DNA of 64,000 nucleotides from Phascolarctobacterium sp. (GCA_030540395.1 JAUNWI010000007.1:1-64000); one strand, 5' to 3'. Positions 1 to 9,266 are shown, numbered from the stretch's first letter. The notes: generated by a model from the sequence alone, not told the origin. Made by a program: numbers and translations.

Positions 1-46
1 AGACAAAATTGGTGGAGTCTGTCCTTTTGATTCCTACAGTAAACTG

Positions 47-91
47 ACGCGGCCGGTAAGCACCTAGCGCTTGCTTAGGCAGCGGCCGTGT
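47..91. other. two-part hairpin at left edge
   Basis: Positions 47-55 pair with 83-91 (nine base pairs, one G-U), and inside them 57-61 pairs with 73-77, leaving an 11-base loop. No U-run follows on either strand, so it does not look like a simple terminator. It overlaps the putative -35 box of the downstream promoter. Role unknown; it could be the end of an RNA element that starts left of the window. Confidence 0.35.
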
Positions 92-99
92 GATAAAAT
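71..99 (+). promoter_or_regulatory. putative sigma-70 promoter for polysaccharide export gene
   Basis: TTGCTT (71-76), a 17-bp spacer and TAAAAT (94-99). It lies about 90 bp ahead of the ATG at 186. The -35 box is imperfect and sits inside the hairpin at 47-91, so this is a moderate call. Confidence 0.4.
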
Positions 100-185
100 A
101 GACTAAGTAAGCGCGTTTTTGAAAGCCCATATGGATGCCAAAGCCATGGTTGATGCGCGCAAAATGGACGTGTGAGGTTGGTCTC

Positions 186-959
186 ATGAAGAAATTTTTA
201 AGCATTTCTTTAGTTGTGTTGGGGCTGCTGTGTCATGTAAGCATGGCCGGTGCTGCCGAAGCTGACAATTATATAATGAATGGTGGAGATGTGCTGAACA
301 TTCAGGTGTTTGATAATCCTGATTTGAGTTCTCCCAAGGATGGGGGCGGGGATGTAAATCCCTATATTGTCAGACCGGATGGCATTTTCTCCATGCCCCT
401 TATTGGAGATGTATATGTGAAGGGCAAGACCACCTTTGCTGTGACCAATGAGATTGTGGAGCGACTCAGTGAGTATTTGCGGGAGCCTATCGTGACTATT
501 AACGTGGTCAAGGAGGGTACCACCAGAGTCTATGTTTTAGGCGAGGTGAAGCGGCAGGGACTCTATGAGCTGCCTAAAAGCCATAATCTGTTGGACGCCT
601 TGGGTGTGGCCAGCGGCTTTACGGAATACTCCAATAAAAAGAATGTTTTCGTAGTACGCAATGGCGAAAGGGATGCCCTCCTCAAGGTCAATGTGGCCAA
701 GCTTTTGAAGAGCAAGCATGAGGCTGATAATGTTACGCTCAATGATGGCGATTGCGTATTTTTGACCAGCAATAATAAGGTTGATTTTGGCCAGGATATT
801 TATCCCTTCTTTAGAGGTGCTTACATGGTTAGCGAAGCCCTTGACAACATGTCCAGTGGTGATGATAATTACAAGAAACAAAACATCAGCGGCGGTGGCG
901 ATAATACTGACAGGGAGCCTGATTCTGGGGCGGGCAGCGGCGATGCCGGTGGAATTTAA
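186..959 (+). CDS. Wza-like polysaccharide biosynthesis/export protein
   Basis: Probable periplasmic/outer-membrane component of polysaccharide export (Poly_export plus SLBB architecture). The ATG at 186 is chosen because GAGG lies eight bases upstream and a signal peptide follows at once (residues 1-24, ending in AGA-A). An upstream in-frame ATG at 135 would bury that signal. Residues about 28-109 match the Poly_export domain (NYIMNGGDVLNIQVF near the start) and about 112-195 an SLBB domain (VYVLGEVKRQGLYELP). The last 35 residues are Gly/Ser/Asp-rich and look disordered. At 257 aa it is shorter than E. coli Wza, and no lipobox Cys is placed correctly, so it is probably not a lipoprotein. 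It stands about 45 kb from the polysaccharide operon at the right end; relatives may lie left of the window. Confidence 0.85.
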   Translation: MKKFLSISLVVLGLLCHVSMAGAAEADNYIMNGGDVLNIQVFDNPDLSSPKDGGGDVNPYIVRPDGIFSMPLIGDVYVKGKTTFAVTNEIVERLSEYLREPIVTINVVKEGTTRVYVLGEVKRQGLYELPKSHNLLDALGVASGFTEYSNKKNVFVVRNGERDALLKVNVAKLLKSKHEADNVTLNDGDCVFLTSNNKVDFGQDIYPFFRGAYMVSEALDNMSSGDDNYKKQNISGGGDNTDREPDSGAGSGDAGGI

Positions 960-1027
960 GCACTGAAGAACCAGTGTCATTTTGTCGAGAGAAAGAAAAA
1001 TAAATGTAAATAATGACACAAAATTTA

Positions 1028-1056
1028 TTGACAGTGAACCATAAAAAGCATATAAT
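1028..1056 (+). promoter_or_regulatory. consensus sigma-70 promoter of typA
   Basis: TTGACA (1028-1033), 17-bp spacer, TATAAT (1051-1056): a perfect consensus match. Transcription should begin near 1063, leaving a leader of about 90 nt before the typA ATG at 1152. Confidence 0.85.
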
Positions 1057-1073
1057 ATTTCAGTAATATCGTT

Positions 1074-1111
1074 AAAGGATGCACTTGACAAGCATCCTTT
1101 TTCTTGTCTTT
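1074..1111 (+). terminator. terminator-like hairpin in the typA leader
   Basis: AAAGGATGC (1074-1082) pairs perfectly with GCATCCTTT (1092-1100) around a nine-base loop and is followed by a T-rich run TTCTTGTCTTT. It begins only about ten bases after the predicted typA start point, so it would act as an attenuator of typA or yield a short leader RNA, rather than end the upstream gene. Confidence 0.65.
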
Positions 1112-1151
1112 AAATGATTGTGTAAGTTAAAAGTGAGGAGAGAATAGTACC

Positions 1152-2972
1152 ATGATTAGAACCGATATTCGTAATATAGCCATTATTGCCCACGTTGACC
1201 ATGGCAAGACTACCCTGGTGGATGCCATGCTGAAGCAAAGCGGCGTTTTCCGTGCTAACGAGCATGTGGAGGAGCGCGTTATGGACTCCAACGATTTGGA
1301 ACGCGAGCGTGGCATCACTATTCTGTCCAAAAATACTGCTGTTATGCATGATGGCGTAAAAATCAACATTCTGGATACCCCGGGCCATGCTGACTTCGGC
1401 GGTGAAGTAGAACGCGTGCTGAACATGGTTGACGGTGTACTGCTGTTGGTTGATGCCTATGAAGGCCCCATGCCCCAAACCAAATATGTACTGCGCAAGG
1501 CTTTGGAAGCACATCTGAAGCCCATCGTAGTCATCAATAAGATTGACCGTCCTGACCAACGTGTGGAAGAGGTTGTGGATGAAGTATTGGATTTGTTCAT
1601 TGAGCTGAATGCGGACGAGGACCAATTGGAGTTCCCCGTAGTTTACGCATCTGCCCGCAATGGCATTGCTAAGCTGTCCATGGAGGACGAGAGCAACAAT
1701 CTGGAGCCCCTGTTCAAGGTTATCCTGGAAAATATTCCTGCTCCCGATGTTGATACTGAAGCTCCTCTGCAAATGCTGGTAAATACTCTGGACTACGACA
1801 ACTTTATCGGCCGCATCGTTGTAGGCCGTGTAATGCGTGGTACTATCCACAATGGCGAAACCATTGCCTTAATGAATGAGGACAAGATTCGCCCGGGCAA
1901 GATTGGTCGCCTGTACGCTTACCAAGGACTGAAGCGTGTAGAAGTGGAAGAAGCCAAGGCCGGCGACATCGTGGCCTTGATGGGTTTGCAGGACGCTGAA
2001 ATCGGCGAGACCATTGCCGACAAGGATAATCCGGAAGCACTGAAGGGCATCAAGATTGACGAGCCCACTCTGTCCATGGTGTTCTACGTAAACAACAGCC
2101 CCTTTGCCGGCAAGGAGGGCGAATATGTAACCAGCCGTCATATCCGTGACCGCCTGTTCAAGGAAGCAGAAACCAACGTGGCTTTGCGTGTTGAAGAAAC
2201 TGACAGCCCCGATGCTTATAAGGTATCCGGCCGTGGTGAGCTGCATCTGTCCATTTTGATTGAAACCATGCGTCGCGAAGGCTTTGAGCTGCAGGTTGGC
2301 AAGCCCAAGGTTATTATGCATCGTGACGAAACCGGCACCTTGCAGGAGCCCATGGAGGCATTGACCATTGACGTTCCCCAAGATTACATGGGCGCTGTTA
2401 TGGAAGGCTTGGGCCTGCGCAAGGCAGAGCTGCAAAACATGACCGAAATGGCTGGCTATCTGCGTATGGAATTCAAGATTCCTGCTCGTGGTCTGATTGG
2501 CTTCCGTAACCAATTCTTGACCGATACCAAGGGTAATGGCATTATGAACCACGTTTTTGCTGGCTATGAAGATTACAAGGGCGAAATCCCTGGCCGTACC
2601 CGTGGCAGCCTGGTAGCCTTTGAAAGCGGCGAAACCACCTCCTATGGTATTGGCAACGCTCAAGAGCGTGGTACCATGTTTGTAATTCCTGCTGAAAAGA
2701 TTTATGAAGGTCAGCTGGTTGGCGAAAACAGCCGTGAGGACGATATGGATGTTAACCCCTGCAAGAAGAAACACGTTTCCAATATGCGTGCTTCCGGCAG
2801 TGATGAAGCAATCCGTCTGATTCCTCCTCGCACCTTCTCCTTGGAGCAAGCCTTGGAGCATATTAATGAGGATGAGCTGGTTGAGGTTACTCCTAAGTCC
2901 ATTCGTATGCGCAAAAAGGTTTTGAATCGTCTGGAGCGTGGCAAGCTGCGCGCTCGCATGAAAAATTCCTAA
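1152..2972 (+). CDS. typA: ribosome-associated translational GTPase TypA/BipA
   Basis: Elongation-factor-like GTPase that binds ribosomes and helps 50S assembly and stress adaptation; cytosolic. All G motifs are visible: HVDHGKTT (14-21), RGITI (53-57), DTPGH (75-79) and NKID (129-132). EF-G-like domains and the BipA-specific C-terminal region follow ([18 protein letters not shown]). The length, 606 aa, is normal for the family. The start is supported by GAGGAG about a dozen bases upstream. The gene has its own consensus promoter with a terminator-like hairpin in the leader, so expression may be attenuated. It appears monocistronic, as sepF behind it has a separate promoter. Confidence 0.97.
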   Translation: MIRTDIRNIAIIAHVDHGKTTLVDAMLKQSGVFRANEHVEERVMDSNDLERERGITILSKNTAVMHDGVKINILDTPGHADFGGEVERVLNMVDGVLLLVDAYEGPMPQTKYVLRKALEAHLKPIVVINKIDRPDQRVEEVVDEVLDLFIELNADEDQLEFPVVYASARNGIAKLSMEDESNNLEPLFKVILENIPAPDVDTEAPLQMLVNTLDYDNFIGRIVVGRVMRGTIHNGETIALMNEDKIRPGKIGRLYAYQGLKRVEVEEAKAGDIVALMGLQDAEIGETIADKDNPEALKGIKIDEPTLSMVFYVNNSPFAGKEGEYVTSRHIRDRLFKEAETNVALRVEETDSPDAYKVSGRGELHLSILIETMRREGFELQVGKPKVIMHRDETGTLQEPMEALTIDVPQDYMGAVMEGLGLRKAELQNMTEMAGYLRMEFKIPARGLIGFRNQFLTDTKGNGIMNHVFAGYEDYKGEIPGRTRGSLVAFESGETTSYGIGNAQERGTMFVIPAEKIYEGQLVGENSREDDMDVNPCKKKHVSNMRASGSDEAIRLIPPRTFSLEQALEHINEDELVEVTPKSIRMRKKVLNRLERGKLRARMKNS

Positions 2973-3009
2973 TTAGAGCCATTTTTTTCGACATTTCTGC
3001 ATAAATTTT

Positions 3010-3038
3010 TTGACAATTAGAAGATAATTTGTTAGAAT
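3010..3038 (+). promoter_or_regulatory. sigma-70 promoter of sepF
   Basis: TTGACA (3010-3015), 17-bp spacer, TAGAAT (3033-3038), about 80 bp ahead of the sepF start. Confidence 0.75.
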
Positions 3039-3116
3039 ATATAGCATAAGCAGGAATTTTCATATCCTAAGGCGAATACATTAACAATTCTTCTTTTGAG
3101 TTTGGAGGCTGAGGCC

Positions 3117-3494
3117 ATGGATTTCAAAAATACGGCAATGAAATTTTTCACATCCGTAGAGGATGATGAACGTGAAGAGCAATATGCTGGCCCTCGTCTG
3201 GTAAAGGCTGGTCATCTGGATATTATGGTGCGTACACCGAGAAGCTTCACGGATGTGCGTGAATATGCAGACTCCCTTATGGGTGGCGCTGCTATTTTGG
3301 TGAGCTTTGAAGCAGTGGATGGTGCCTTGAAGAATCGTATTTTTGACTATCTGAACGGTGTGAGCTATATTGTGAGCGCTTCTGTTGAATACATTAGCGA
3401 TGATTTGCTGATGTATGCTCCTGCGCAGGTTACTGTGGCCAAGGAAAAGGGCGTAAAACGCTCCGCTGGCTTGGGCTCCTGGCTGAGCAAATAA
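3117..3494 (+). CDS. sepF: cell division protein SepF
   Basis: FtsZ-bundling and membrane-anchoring division protein of Gram-positive-type bacteria. The start at 3117 is preferred over an upstream in-frame start at 3096 because GGAGG lies about ten bases before it and the product then opens with the expected short amphipathic membrane-targeting helix (MDFKNTAMKFF). Residues about 33-108 are the SepF core (VRTPRSFTDVREYADSL, IFDYLNGVSYIVSASV). At 125 aa it is slightly short for the family because the linker between helix and core is brief. It is isolated here, not in an ftsZ/ylm cluster, and ends in a strong terminator. Confidence 0.93.
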   Translation: MDFKNTAMKFFTSVEDDEREEQYAGPRLVKAGHLDIMVRTPRSFTDVREYADSLMGGAAILVSFEAVDGALKNRIFDYLNGVSYIVSASVEYISDDLLMYAPAQVTVAKEKGVKRSAGLGSWLSK

Positions 3495-3507
3495 TAAGAA
3501 TATAATT

Positions 3508-3542
3508 AAAGGACTGTTACCCAAGGGTAGCAGTCCTTTTTG
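3508..3542 (+). terminator. intrinsic terminator after sepF
   Basis: AAAGGACTG at 3508-3516 pairs with CAGTCCTTT at 3531-3539, with further TACCC/GGGTA pairing inside; a T-run follows. Confidence 0.9.
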
Positions 3543-3551
3543 CTTTATTCC

Positions 3552-3580
3552 TTGCCAAAAGCAGGTGGTAATGGTATAAT
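3552..3580 (+). promoter_or_regulatory. sigma-70 promoter of the TIM-barrel gene
   Basis: TTGCCA (3552-3557), 17-bp spacer, TATAAT (3575-3580), about 90 bp before the ATG at 3672. Confidence 0.7.
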
Positions 3581-3671
3581 GAAATGAAAAGATGTTGAGA
3601 ATAATTCTTAATTTTGTATTTAGGATTTAGATACAATTAATATCATTTTTTGAAAGTAAGGTTGAGGTAGT

Positions 3672-4631
3672 ATGGCGAAGCATTTATTTAATTATTGTGC
3701 AATTGATTGGTATGAAAACGAGCTTAAGGCCAACAATTTGGACCTGCATAAAATGGTGCAGGACATGGGTGCGGACGGTATTGAGCAGTTCGTTTATAGC
3801 TTGAACCCTGTTTCCAACAAATATAAGGATATTACAGTGGGCGTGCATTTGAATTATTGGCCCTATTGGATGGATTTTTGGCTGAAGAAGGCGAAAAGAC
3901 TAAAGCAGCAATTCCGCAATATTCGTGAACGCAATAAGTATTTTAAGGATGCAATGAGCTGTGATGAATGGCTTAGTGTTATTCGTCGCAATATCGGTGC
4001 TGCTTTGACGCAAAACCCGGAGTATTTGGTGTGGCATGTAGCCGAGGCTAATAACGAAGAAGCCTTTACCTATGAGTTTAATTATAGTGATAGAGAAGTA
4101 CTAACTGCGGCTGCAGATGTTTTCAATTCTGTGTGTGATGAGATTCCGGCGCATGTGCCTGTTTTGTTCGAAAATCTGTGGTGGCCTGGGCTGAGACTAA
4201 CGGATGTGCGTAATGTGAAGTATTTCTTTGAACGGTTACAGCGCCAAAATGTGGGCATTATGCTGGATACCGGTCATTTGATGAATACTAATGTGCGCTT
4301 GAAGAATGAAGCGGAGGGCGCAGAGTATGTGCTGAAGGTATACGAGAAGCTGGGCGACTGTAAGTCCTTAGTCCGCGGCGTGCATATGAGCTGTTCTCTG
4401 TCCGGGGCTTATCAGCGGAGCTTGAGCCATCAGGTGCCGGAGAAGCTGGATATGGAGACGATTTGGAAGCATATCGGCAATATTGATCAGCATAAGCCCT
4501 TTCAAACGGAAGCAGCGCGGAGAATTTTGGAAACGATTCAGCCGGAGTATGTGGTGCACGAGGTTGGCTACGATAGCATGAAGGACTTGTGCGAGCAGCT
4601 GCCGATACAATTGAAGGCTTGTAGAGAATAA
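3672..4631 (+). CDS. sugar phosphate isomerase/epimerase-like TIM-barrel protein
   Basis: Belongs to the xylose isomerase-like / AP endonuclease 2 TIM-barrel superfamily, whose members bind divalent metals and act on sugars or abasic DNA. Candidate metal ligands sit at the usual strand ends: E167 in VLFENLWWPG, D199 and H202 in MLDTGH, His in GVHMSCS, and Glu in VVHEVGYD near the C-terminus. It has 319 aa, no signal peptide, and is a single gene between its own promoter and terminator. The substrate cannot be told from sequence or context. The alternative, an endonuclease IV-like enzyme, is less likely because the typical Nfo motifs are absent. Confidence 0.7.
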   Translation: MAKHLFNYCAIDWYENELKANNLDLHKMVQDMGADGIEQFVYSLNPVSNKYKDITVGVHLNYWPYWMDFWLKKAKRLKQQFRNIRERNKYFKDAMSCDEWLSVIRRNIGAALTQNPEYLVWHVAEANNEEAFTYEFNYSDREVLTAAADVFNSVCDEIPAHVPVLFENLWWPGLRLTDVRNVKYFFERLQRQNVGIMLDTGHLMNTNVRLKNEAEGAEYVLKVYEKLGDCKSLVRGVHMSCSLSGAYQRSLSHQVPEKLDMETIWKHIGNIDQHKPFQTEAARRILETIQPEYVVHEVGYDSMKDLCEQLPIQLKACRE

Positions 4632-4636
4632 AAAAT

Positions 4637-4676
4637 CACCCTATTTGTTCTGTAAAGAATGAATAGGGTGTTTTTT
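4637..4676 (+). terminator. intrinsic terminator
   Basis: CACCCTATT (4637-4645) pairs with AATAGGGTG (4662-4670), followed by TTTTTT. It closes the TIM-barrel gene. Confidence 0.9.
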
Positions 4677-4703
4677 GTTGTTGGCTTATATTGATTACGT
4701 AAT

Positions 4704-4943
4704 AATGGTAACAGCCAGGGAGCTGTGATTTTTAGCAAATGAGTGGTTGGTACAATAGAAGCAAGCGTTTCGAAAACCAAAATCTTTTTGCGAACAGATT
4801 GGACACCGCAGCTTCGTGATTGTACCCCGCGAAATTTGCGTCTAGAATTCAAGAGGACAGCTTTATTTTTGGACTCTGCAGCGGTCAAGGCAGTTACCCA
4901 GGTAACGCTTTCGAAAAATCACCGCGAGCTGGCTGTTACCATT
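4704..4943. repeat. MITE-like fold-back element, copy A (240 bp)
   Basis: Bounded by a perfect 15-bp terminal inverted repeat: 4704-4718 (AATGGTAACAGCCAG) and 4929-4943 (CTGGCTGTTACCATT). Inner arms also pair: 4735-4740 with 4834-4839 and 4749-4756 with 4819-4826. The first about 135 bp are roughly nine-tenths identical to copy B at 29495-29672 read on the other strand; copy A carries about 60 extra bases before its right end. No transposase gene is inside. It ends 6 bp from the stop codon of the minus-strand RND gene. Confidence 0.85.
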
Positions 4944-4949
4944 TTACGT

Positions 4950-7900
4950 TTACGATTCCACTCTAAACACTATTGCATAGAGTACAGGAAGTACGACTAG
5001 TGTTAACAGTGTGGCGCCAGTGAGGCCGCAGGCGATGGCGACAGCCATCGCGTTCCAAAACTGGCTGGCAAACATGGGGATGAGACCTAAAATAGTAGTG
5101 AAGGCGGCCAGCATAATGGGGCGGAAGCGGACAATGGCCGATTCCACTATGGCTTGACTCAGCTCCATGCCGTTATCCACATGCTGCTGGATTTGGTCCA
5201 CTATCACCATACTATTGCGGATGATGGTGCCTGTGAGCGCCAAAATACCCAGCTCAGCCATAAAGCCAAGGGTGGAATTGCACAAGAGCAAACCAAAGAT
5301 GACACCAATAATGCCCATGGGTGCGGTGAGCATGATGACTAGGAGCTTACGGATGTCCTGCAGTTGAATCATGATGAGAATCATAATTAAGAGCACCATT
5401 AAGGGCACGGGCTTCATGAGATAGTTGAAGGTTTTTTGGCTATCCTCCAAGGAGCCGCCGATTTCGATGCTCATGCCTGCAGGCAGCTTGGAGCGCATAT
5501 CTGCCAATTGGTCGTAAATTTCCTTGGTCACATCGTTACCAGTGACACCTTCCACCAGACCGCCGTTGACAGTAATGGTGGGGCGCAAATTACGACGCCA
5601 AATCATATTATCCTCGTTGGTATACTCCACTAGTGCCACCTGAGCCAGGGGCACAGCGCCACGACTGGTGGGTATGGAAACGGCTTCGATTTGGCTAATA
5701 GTAGCGCGTTCTGCGGGATCAAGCCGAAAGACGATGCCTATTTCCTGGTCGCCTTCAAGATAGCCAGCTACGGTGTAGCCGCTGATTTGAGCTTGCAGGG
5801 CGGTGGCCACTGCTTGGCGGGTGAGGCCCAGCTGCAAAAGCTTGTCATTATCCACAATGAGCTTCACCGCATTGCTTTCCTCAAACCAGTCCAAGCGGGT
5901 CATGGTTACATAGGGATGAGCAGCCATAACCTCACGCACCTTGTGGGCGTATTCCTTTACCTTGGCGGGGTCGCTGCCACTAACACGCAGCATAACAGGA
6001 TAGGGAGCAGGGGGACCCAAGGGAATGGAGCGGGAATAGCAAACGGCTTCCGGCAGCTTTTGCTGAGTCAGCTCGTTAATGCGTTTTTCTAGCCGCTTAC
6101 GAGCCTCCACATCCTTGGCTACAACCACAAGCTGAGCATAATTATCACGGGGCTGTACCGGGTCAATAACGAGCACGAAACGGGGAGCGCTTTTTCCCAC
6201 ATAGGTGGAAACATGGTCCAGATCCGGGTCGTCCTTAATCATCTCCGTAAGCTTGCGAGCAGCAGCATCGGTGTTTTTAATAGAGCTGCCCTCGGGCAAA
6301 TTAAGCTCCACCAGTATTTCCGGACGGACGCTGGCGGGGAAGAATTCCTGTTTGACAAAGCGCAGCATAAATACGGAGAAGCCCAAAAGGCCAACGGTAA
6401 TAGCAATGACGATGGCTCGATGGCTTAAGGACCAATGGAGCAGGCTACGGAATTTTTGGTAAAAAATACTATCATAGCTGTCCTGCTTAATACTGGTGGG
6501 GCGAATCCAGGCATAGCCTAAAACAGGGGCCAATGTTGCAGAAACCAGCCAGCTTAAGAGCAGCGTCACGCTCATAACCGGGAAAAGACTATAAGCAAAT
6601 TCCGAGGCAGCTGCCTTGGAAAAGGCGATGGGCATGAAGCCCAAGCAGGTGATAACGGTGCCAGTGAGCAGGGGGCGACCACAGGTAGCAAAGGCATAGG
6701 ATGCTGCTGCCTTGCGCTCCATGCCCTCACTCATTTTTACCTCCATGAGCTCGACCACCACAATGGCATCGTCTACCAGCATGCCCAGAGAAATAACCAG
6801 TGCGCCCAAGGATACCTTGTGCAAATCGATGCCCATGGCAAACATGGCGGCAAAGGAGCCTAGCAAAATCAAGGGAATGCAGCAGGAAATAACATAGCCA
6901 CTGCGACGACCAAGGCTAAAAAGACTCACTGCCAGCACGATAATGATGGCTTCATAAAGGCTTTGGCTGAATTCACTGATGGATTTTTTTACTACCTCTG
7001 GCTGATTGGCAACCTGATTGAGCTCAAGACCAAGGGGCAGCTCCTTTTGAAGGCGCACAATTTCCTTAGCTAAATTTTCGCCCAAAAGGATGTTGTCGCC
7101 ACCATCCTCCATGGAAAGAGCAATGCCCACAGCAGGTTGGCCATTATAATACATCAGGGGCTCCGGCGGGTCCGCATATCCACGGTGGATTTGGGCAATG
7201 TCTCCCAGACGGAAGACCTTGCCATTGGCGTTGATAGGGATGGAGGCAATATTGGCTATGCTATCGGGGCTACCGGTAATGCGCAGATAAGCATTGGCTG
7301 TGTCGGTTTCCACCATACCGGAGGGAGAAACGACGGTTTGGGCTTTGATAATGCTGGCAATGCTGTTGATATCCAGGCCAAGGCGGGCTAACTTTTCGGT
7401 CTCCATCTGCACGAAGATTTTTTCTGGTTGTACGCCTACCAGCTCCACTTTTTTCACATCGTGGATGCCATAAAAAGAGAGCTTAATTTTTTCTGCATAG
7501 CGACGCATATCCTCATAGGAATAGCCGTCGCCTGAAAGAGCATAAATATTGCCATAAACATCGTCGAAGCGATCGTTAAAGTAGGGGCCATAGGAGCCGG
7601 TGGGAAGCTTGCTTTTAGCATCATTGACAATGTTGCGCAGCTCCAGCCAGCGTTGGCGCACCAGATTACCTGTAACCTCATCCTTGAGGGTAACTGTGAT
7701 AACACAGGTGCCAGGTCTGGAGTAGCTGGTGATTTTGTCGACCTGGGGCAGGTTTTGTGCTTCCTTTTCGATGGTGTTGGTCAAATGCTGCTCCACATCC
7801 TTGGCGCTGGCGCCGGGCCAGGCCGCAGAAATAACCATTTGCTTAACGGCAAAGGAGGGGTCCTCGCTGCGTCCTAGGGACTTGAAGGCGAAAAGACCCA

Positions 7901-8021
7901 TGACCAAAACTAGAAAGGCAAAAAAGTACACTAATTGCTTATGTTCGATGGACCAGGTAGCCCAATTGGCTCTATTGTCTGGGACGTTCTGGCGAGGCTT
8001 ATCATGGTTAGCGCTAAGCAT
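4950..8021 (-). CDS. RND family efflux transporter permease (AcrB/MexF-like)
   Basis: Proton-driven inner-membrane pump of a tripartite efflux system. Length 1023 aa, as expected. TM1 spans about residues 29-48, followed by a large periplasmic porter region. TM4 carries the proton-relay pair D417-D418 (GMLVDDAIVVVE). A second TM bundle follows the second porter loop near the C-terminus. It lacks the longer loops of E. coli AcrB and more resembles the shorter HAE1 relatives. The start codon shares one base with the stop of the upstream membrane fusion gene (TAATG), so the two are translationally coupled. No outer-membrane channel gene is in the window. Substrates are unknown. Confidence 0.93.
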   Translation of the reverse strand: MLSANHDKPRQNVPDNRANWATWSIEHKQLVYFFAFLVLVMGLFAFKSLGRSEDPSFAVKQMVISAAWPGASAKDVEQHLTNTIEKEAQNLPQVDKITSYSRPGTCVITVTLKDEVTGNLVRQRWLELRNIVNDAKSKLPTGSYGPYFNDRFDDVYGNIYALSGDGYSYEDMRRYAEKIKLSFYGIHDVKKVELVGVQPEKIFVQMETEKLARLGLDINSIASIIKAQTVVSPSGMVETDTANAYLRITGSPDSIANIASIPINANGKVFRLGDIAQIHRGYADPPEPLMYYNGQPAVGIALSMEDGGDNILLGENLAKEIVRLQKELPLGLELNQVANQPEVVKKSISEFSQSLYEAIIIVLAVSLFSLGRRSGYVISCCIPLILLGSFAAMFAMGIDLHKVSLGALVISLGMLVDDAIVVVELMEVKMSEGMERKAAASYAFATCGRPLLTGTVITCLGFMPIAFSKAAASEFAYSLFPVMSVTLLLSWLVSATLAPVLGYAWIRPTSIKQDSYDSIFYQKFRSLLHWSLSHRAIVIAITVGLLGFSVFMLRFVKQEFFPASVRPEILVELNLPEGSSIKNTDAAARKLTEMIKDDPDLDHVSTYVGKSAPRFVLVIDPVQPRDNYAQLVVVAKDVEARKRLEKRINELTQQKLPEAVCYSRSIPLGPPAPYPVMLRVSGSDPAKVKEYAHKVREVMAAHPYVTMTRLDWFEESNAVKLIVDNDKLLQLGLTRQAVATALQAQISGYTVAGYLEGDQEIGIVFRLDPAERATISQIEAVSIPTSRGAVPLAQVALVEYTNEDNMIWRRNLRPTITVNGGLVEGVTGNDVTKEIYDQLADMRSKLPAGMSIEIGGSLEDSQKTFNYLMKPVPLMVLLIMILIMIQLQDIRKLLVIMLTAPMGIIGVIFGLLLCNSTLGFMAELGILALTGTIIRNSMVIVDQIQQHVDNGMELSQAIVESAIVRFRPIMLAAFTTILGLIPMFASQFWNAMAVAIACGLTGATLLTLVVLPVLYAIVFRVES

Positions 8022-9184
8022 TACCCTTCACCGCCTTCCTCAAGGCGTACCTCTTGATGGGGGACGAGCTTGGCGAGACCTGCGGTGATAACCTTATCAC
8101 CGCGGCTGAGTCCTTGCTCGATAAGCACTTCGTTGCCACTGTAGCCGTTGACCTTGACCTCCACCAGCTGGGCTTTGTTGTCGCGCACAACCCAGACCTG
8201 TGTTTTGCCGTTCACTTGATACAGTGCTTGGGCGGGAATAGTAAAGGCAGGGGAGGTAGGCTCAGTAGCAGTGGCGTCACCCTTCGCCGCGCCGCTAACA
8301 GCGGCGCGTTGCTCTGGGGCCAAGCTGACCTTAGCGGTCATGCCAAGCTTAGCAGCGGCTGGCAAATCGGGCACCGCCACGCACACCTTGTAGGTGCGCG
8401 TTGCAGGGTCCGCCATGGAGGCGATTTCGCGCACAAAGCCTGCGGCTTCTACGCCTGGCAGTGCCCAAAAGCTAATCTGCGCTTTTTGCCCTACGCTTAA
8501 GCTTGCCCCTTCAGGCACACTGATGTGCACCTCCCGTTCGCCGCTGCGAACGACGGTGGCAATGGGTGTGCCTGCGGCCACAACCTGTCCCACTTCAGCG
8601 TTGAGTGCTGTCACCACGCCATCCGTATCGCTGACCAATTGGGTATAACCCAATTGGTTGCTGCTCACGTTGGCTTGGGCCTGGGCCTGACGCAGCGCGG
8701 CGCTGGCCGCCTCCAGCTGCGTCTGGTATTGGTCGCGGACAGCTTCGCTGACCGCGCCCTGGGCGTAGAGCGAGCTGTAGCGAGCGGCGTTATCGGCAGC
8801 TAATTTATAGCTGGCGCGGGCACTGGCCAGCTGGGCCGCGGTGGCCTCCACGCTTTGGTTTACGTCCTTGGGGTCCAGTGCGAGCAGGACCTGGCCTGCT
8901 CGCACGCTGTCGCCCACGTTGACCATGCGGGCATTAATTTTGCCGGCTACCTGAAAGGCCAGCTGGCTTTCGTAGCGGCCCCGCACCTCACCGGGGTAGG
9001 TCGCGGCGGCTGTTGCCGCCGCGGTACCAACGGTGTAGGTGCGGACGATGGGGACAAGCTTCGCTGTTTGGGGCTTGTGGGCAATGTTATTGTACAAGGC
9101 GTAGCTGCCCAGTCCCACAGCAAGAAGCACTGCCGCAAGAGCTAGACGTTTTTGATAGAGAGGGTTTTGCATGAGTTCTTTCAT
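8021..9184 (-). CDS. RND efflux membrane fusion (periplasmic adaptor) protein, HlyD family
   Basis: Periplasmic adaptor that links the RND pump encoded just behind it to an outer-membrane channel. The ATG at 9184 is chosen; an in-frame GTG at 9196 would only add four residues. Residues about 13-31 form one N-terminal TM or signal anchor. Then come a barrel-lipoyl half (YPGEVRGRYESQLAFQVAGK, GDSVRAGQVLLALD), an Ala-rich alpha-hairpin (about 110-175), the second lipoyl half and a beta-barrel. A stretch near residues 295-310 is Ala/Thr-rich and probably a loop. The stop overlaps the pump start. It is transcribed from the promoter at 9238-9266. Confidence 0.92.
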   Translation of the reverse strand: MKELMQNPLYQKRLALAAVLLAVGLGSYALYNNIAHKPQTAKLVPIVRTYTVGTAAATAAATYPGEVRGRYESQLAFQVAGKINARMVNVGDSVRAGQVLLALDPKDVNQSVEATAAQLASARASYKLAADNAARYSSLYAQGAVSEAVRDQYQTQLEAASAALRQAQAQANVSSNQLGYTQLVSDTDGVVTALNAEVGQVVAAGTPIATVVRSGEREVHISVPEGASLSVGQKAQISFWALPGVEAAGFVREIASMADPATRTYKVCVAVPDLPAAAKLGMTAKVSLAPEQRAAVSGAAKGDATATEPTSPAFTIPAQALYQVNGKTQVWVVRDNKAQLVEVKVNGYSGNEVLIEQGLSRGDKVITAGLAKLVPHQEVRLEEGGEG

Positions 9185-9237
9185 TATATACACCACACTT
9201 AGCTTAGTTAATGTAAAATTTTTAATCGTTCAATTAA

Positions 9238-9266
9238 ATTATAAGTTCAGTCGATACATGAGTCAA
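9238..9266 (-). promoter_or_regulatory. sigma-70 promoter of the efflux operon
   Basis: Read on the minus strand: TTGACT (9266-9261), 17-bp spacer, TATAAT (9243-9238). It lies about 55 bp upstream of the adaptor start. Two TGAAC words flank the -10 box and ATCG/CGAT ends enclose it, which could be a repressor site, but this is weak. Confidence 0.8.

Noticed and set aside
1..134. Known riboswitch (e.g. cyclic di-GMP class) upstream of the export gene
   Set aside because: The hairpin lacks the conserved aptamer sequences I can recall and is cut by the window edge.
186..260. Lipoprotein signal in the export protein
   Set aside because: The only Cys in the signal region (residue 16) is preceded by Leu, not by Gly/Ala/Ser, so it does not fit a lipobox.
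1869..2861. Minus-strand open frame of 330 codons
   Set aside because: Shadow of typA.
4743..5000. 85-codon plus-strand open frame
   Set aside because: Falls inside fold-back element A and the RND stop region; the matching part of copy B has no equivalent reading frame.
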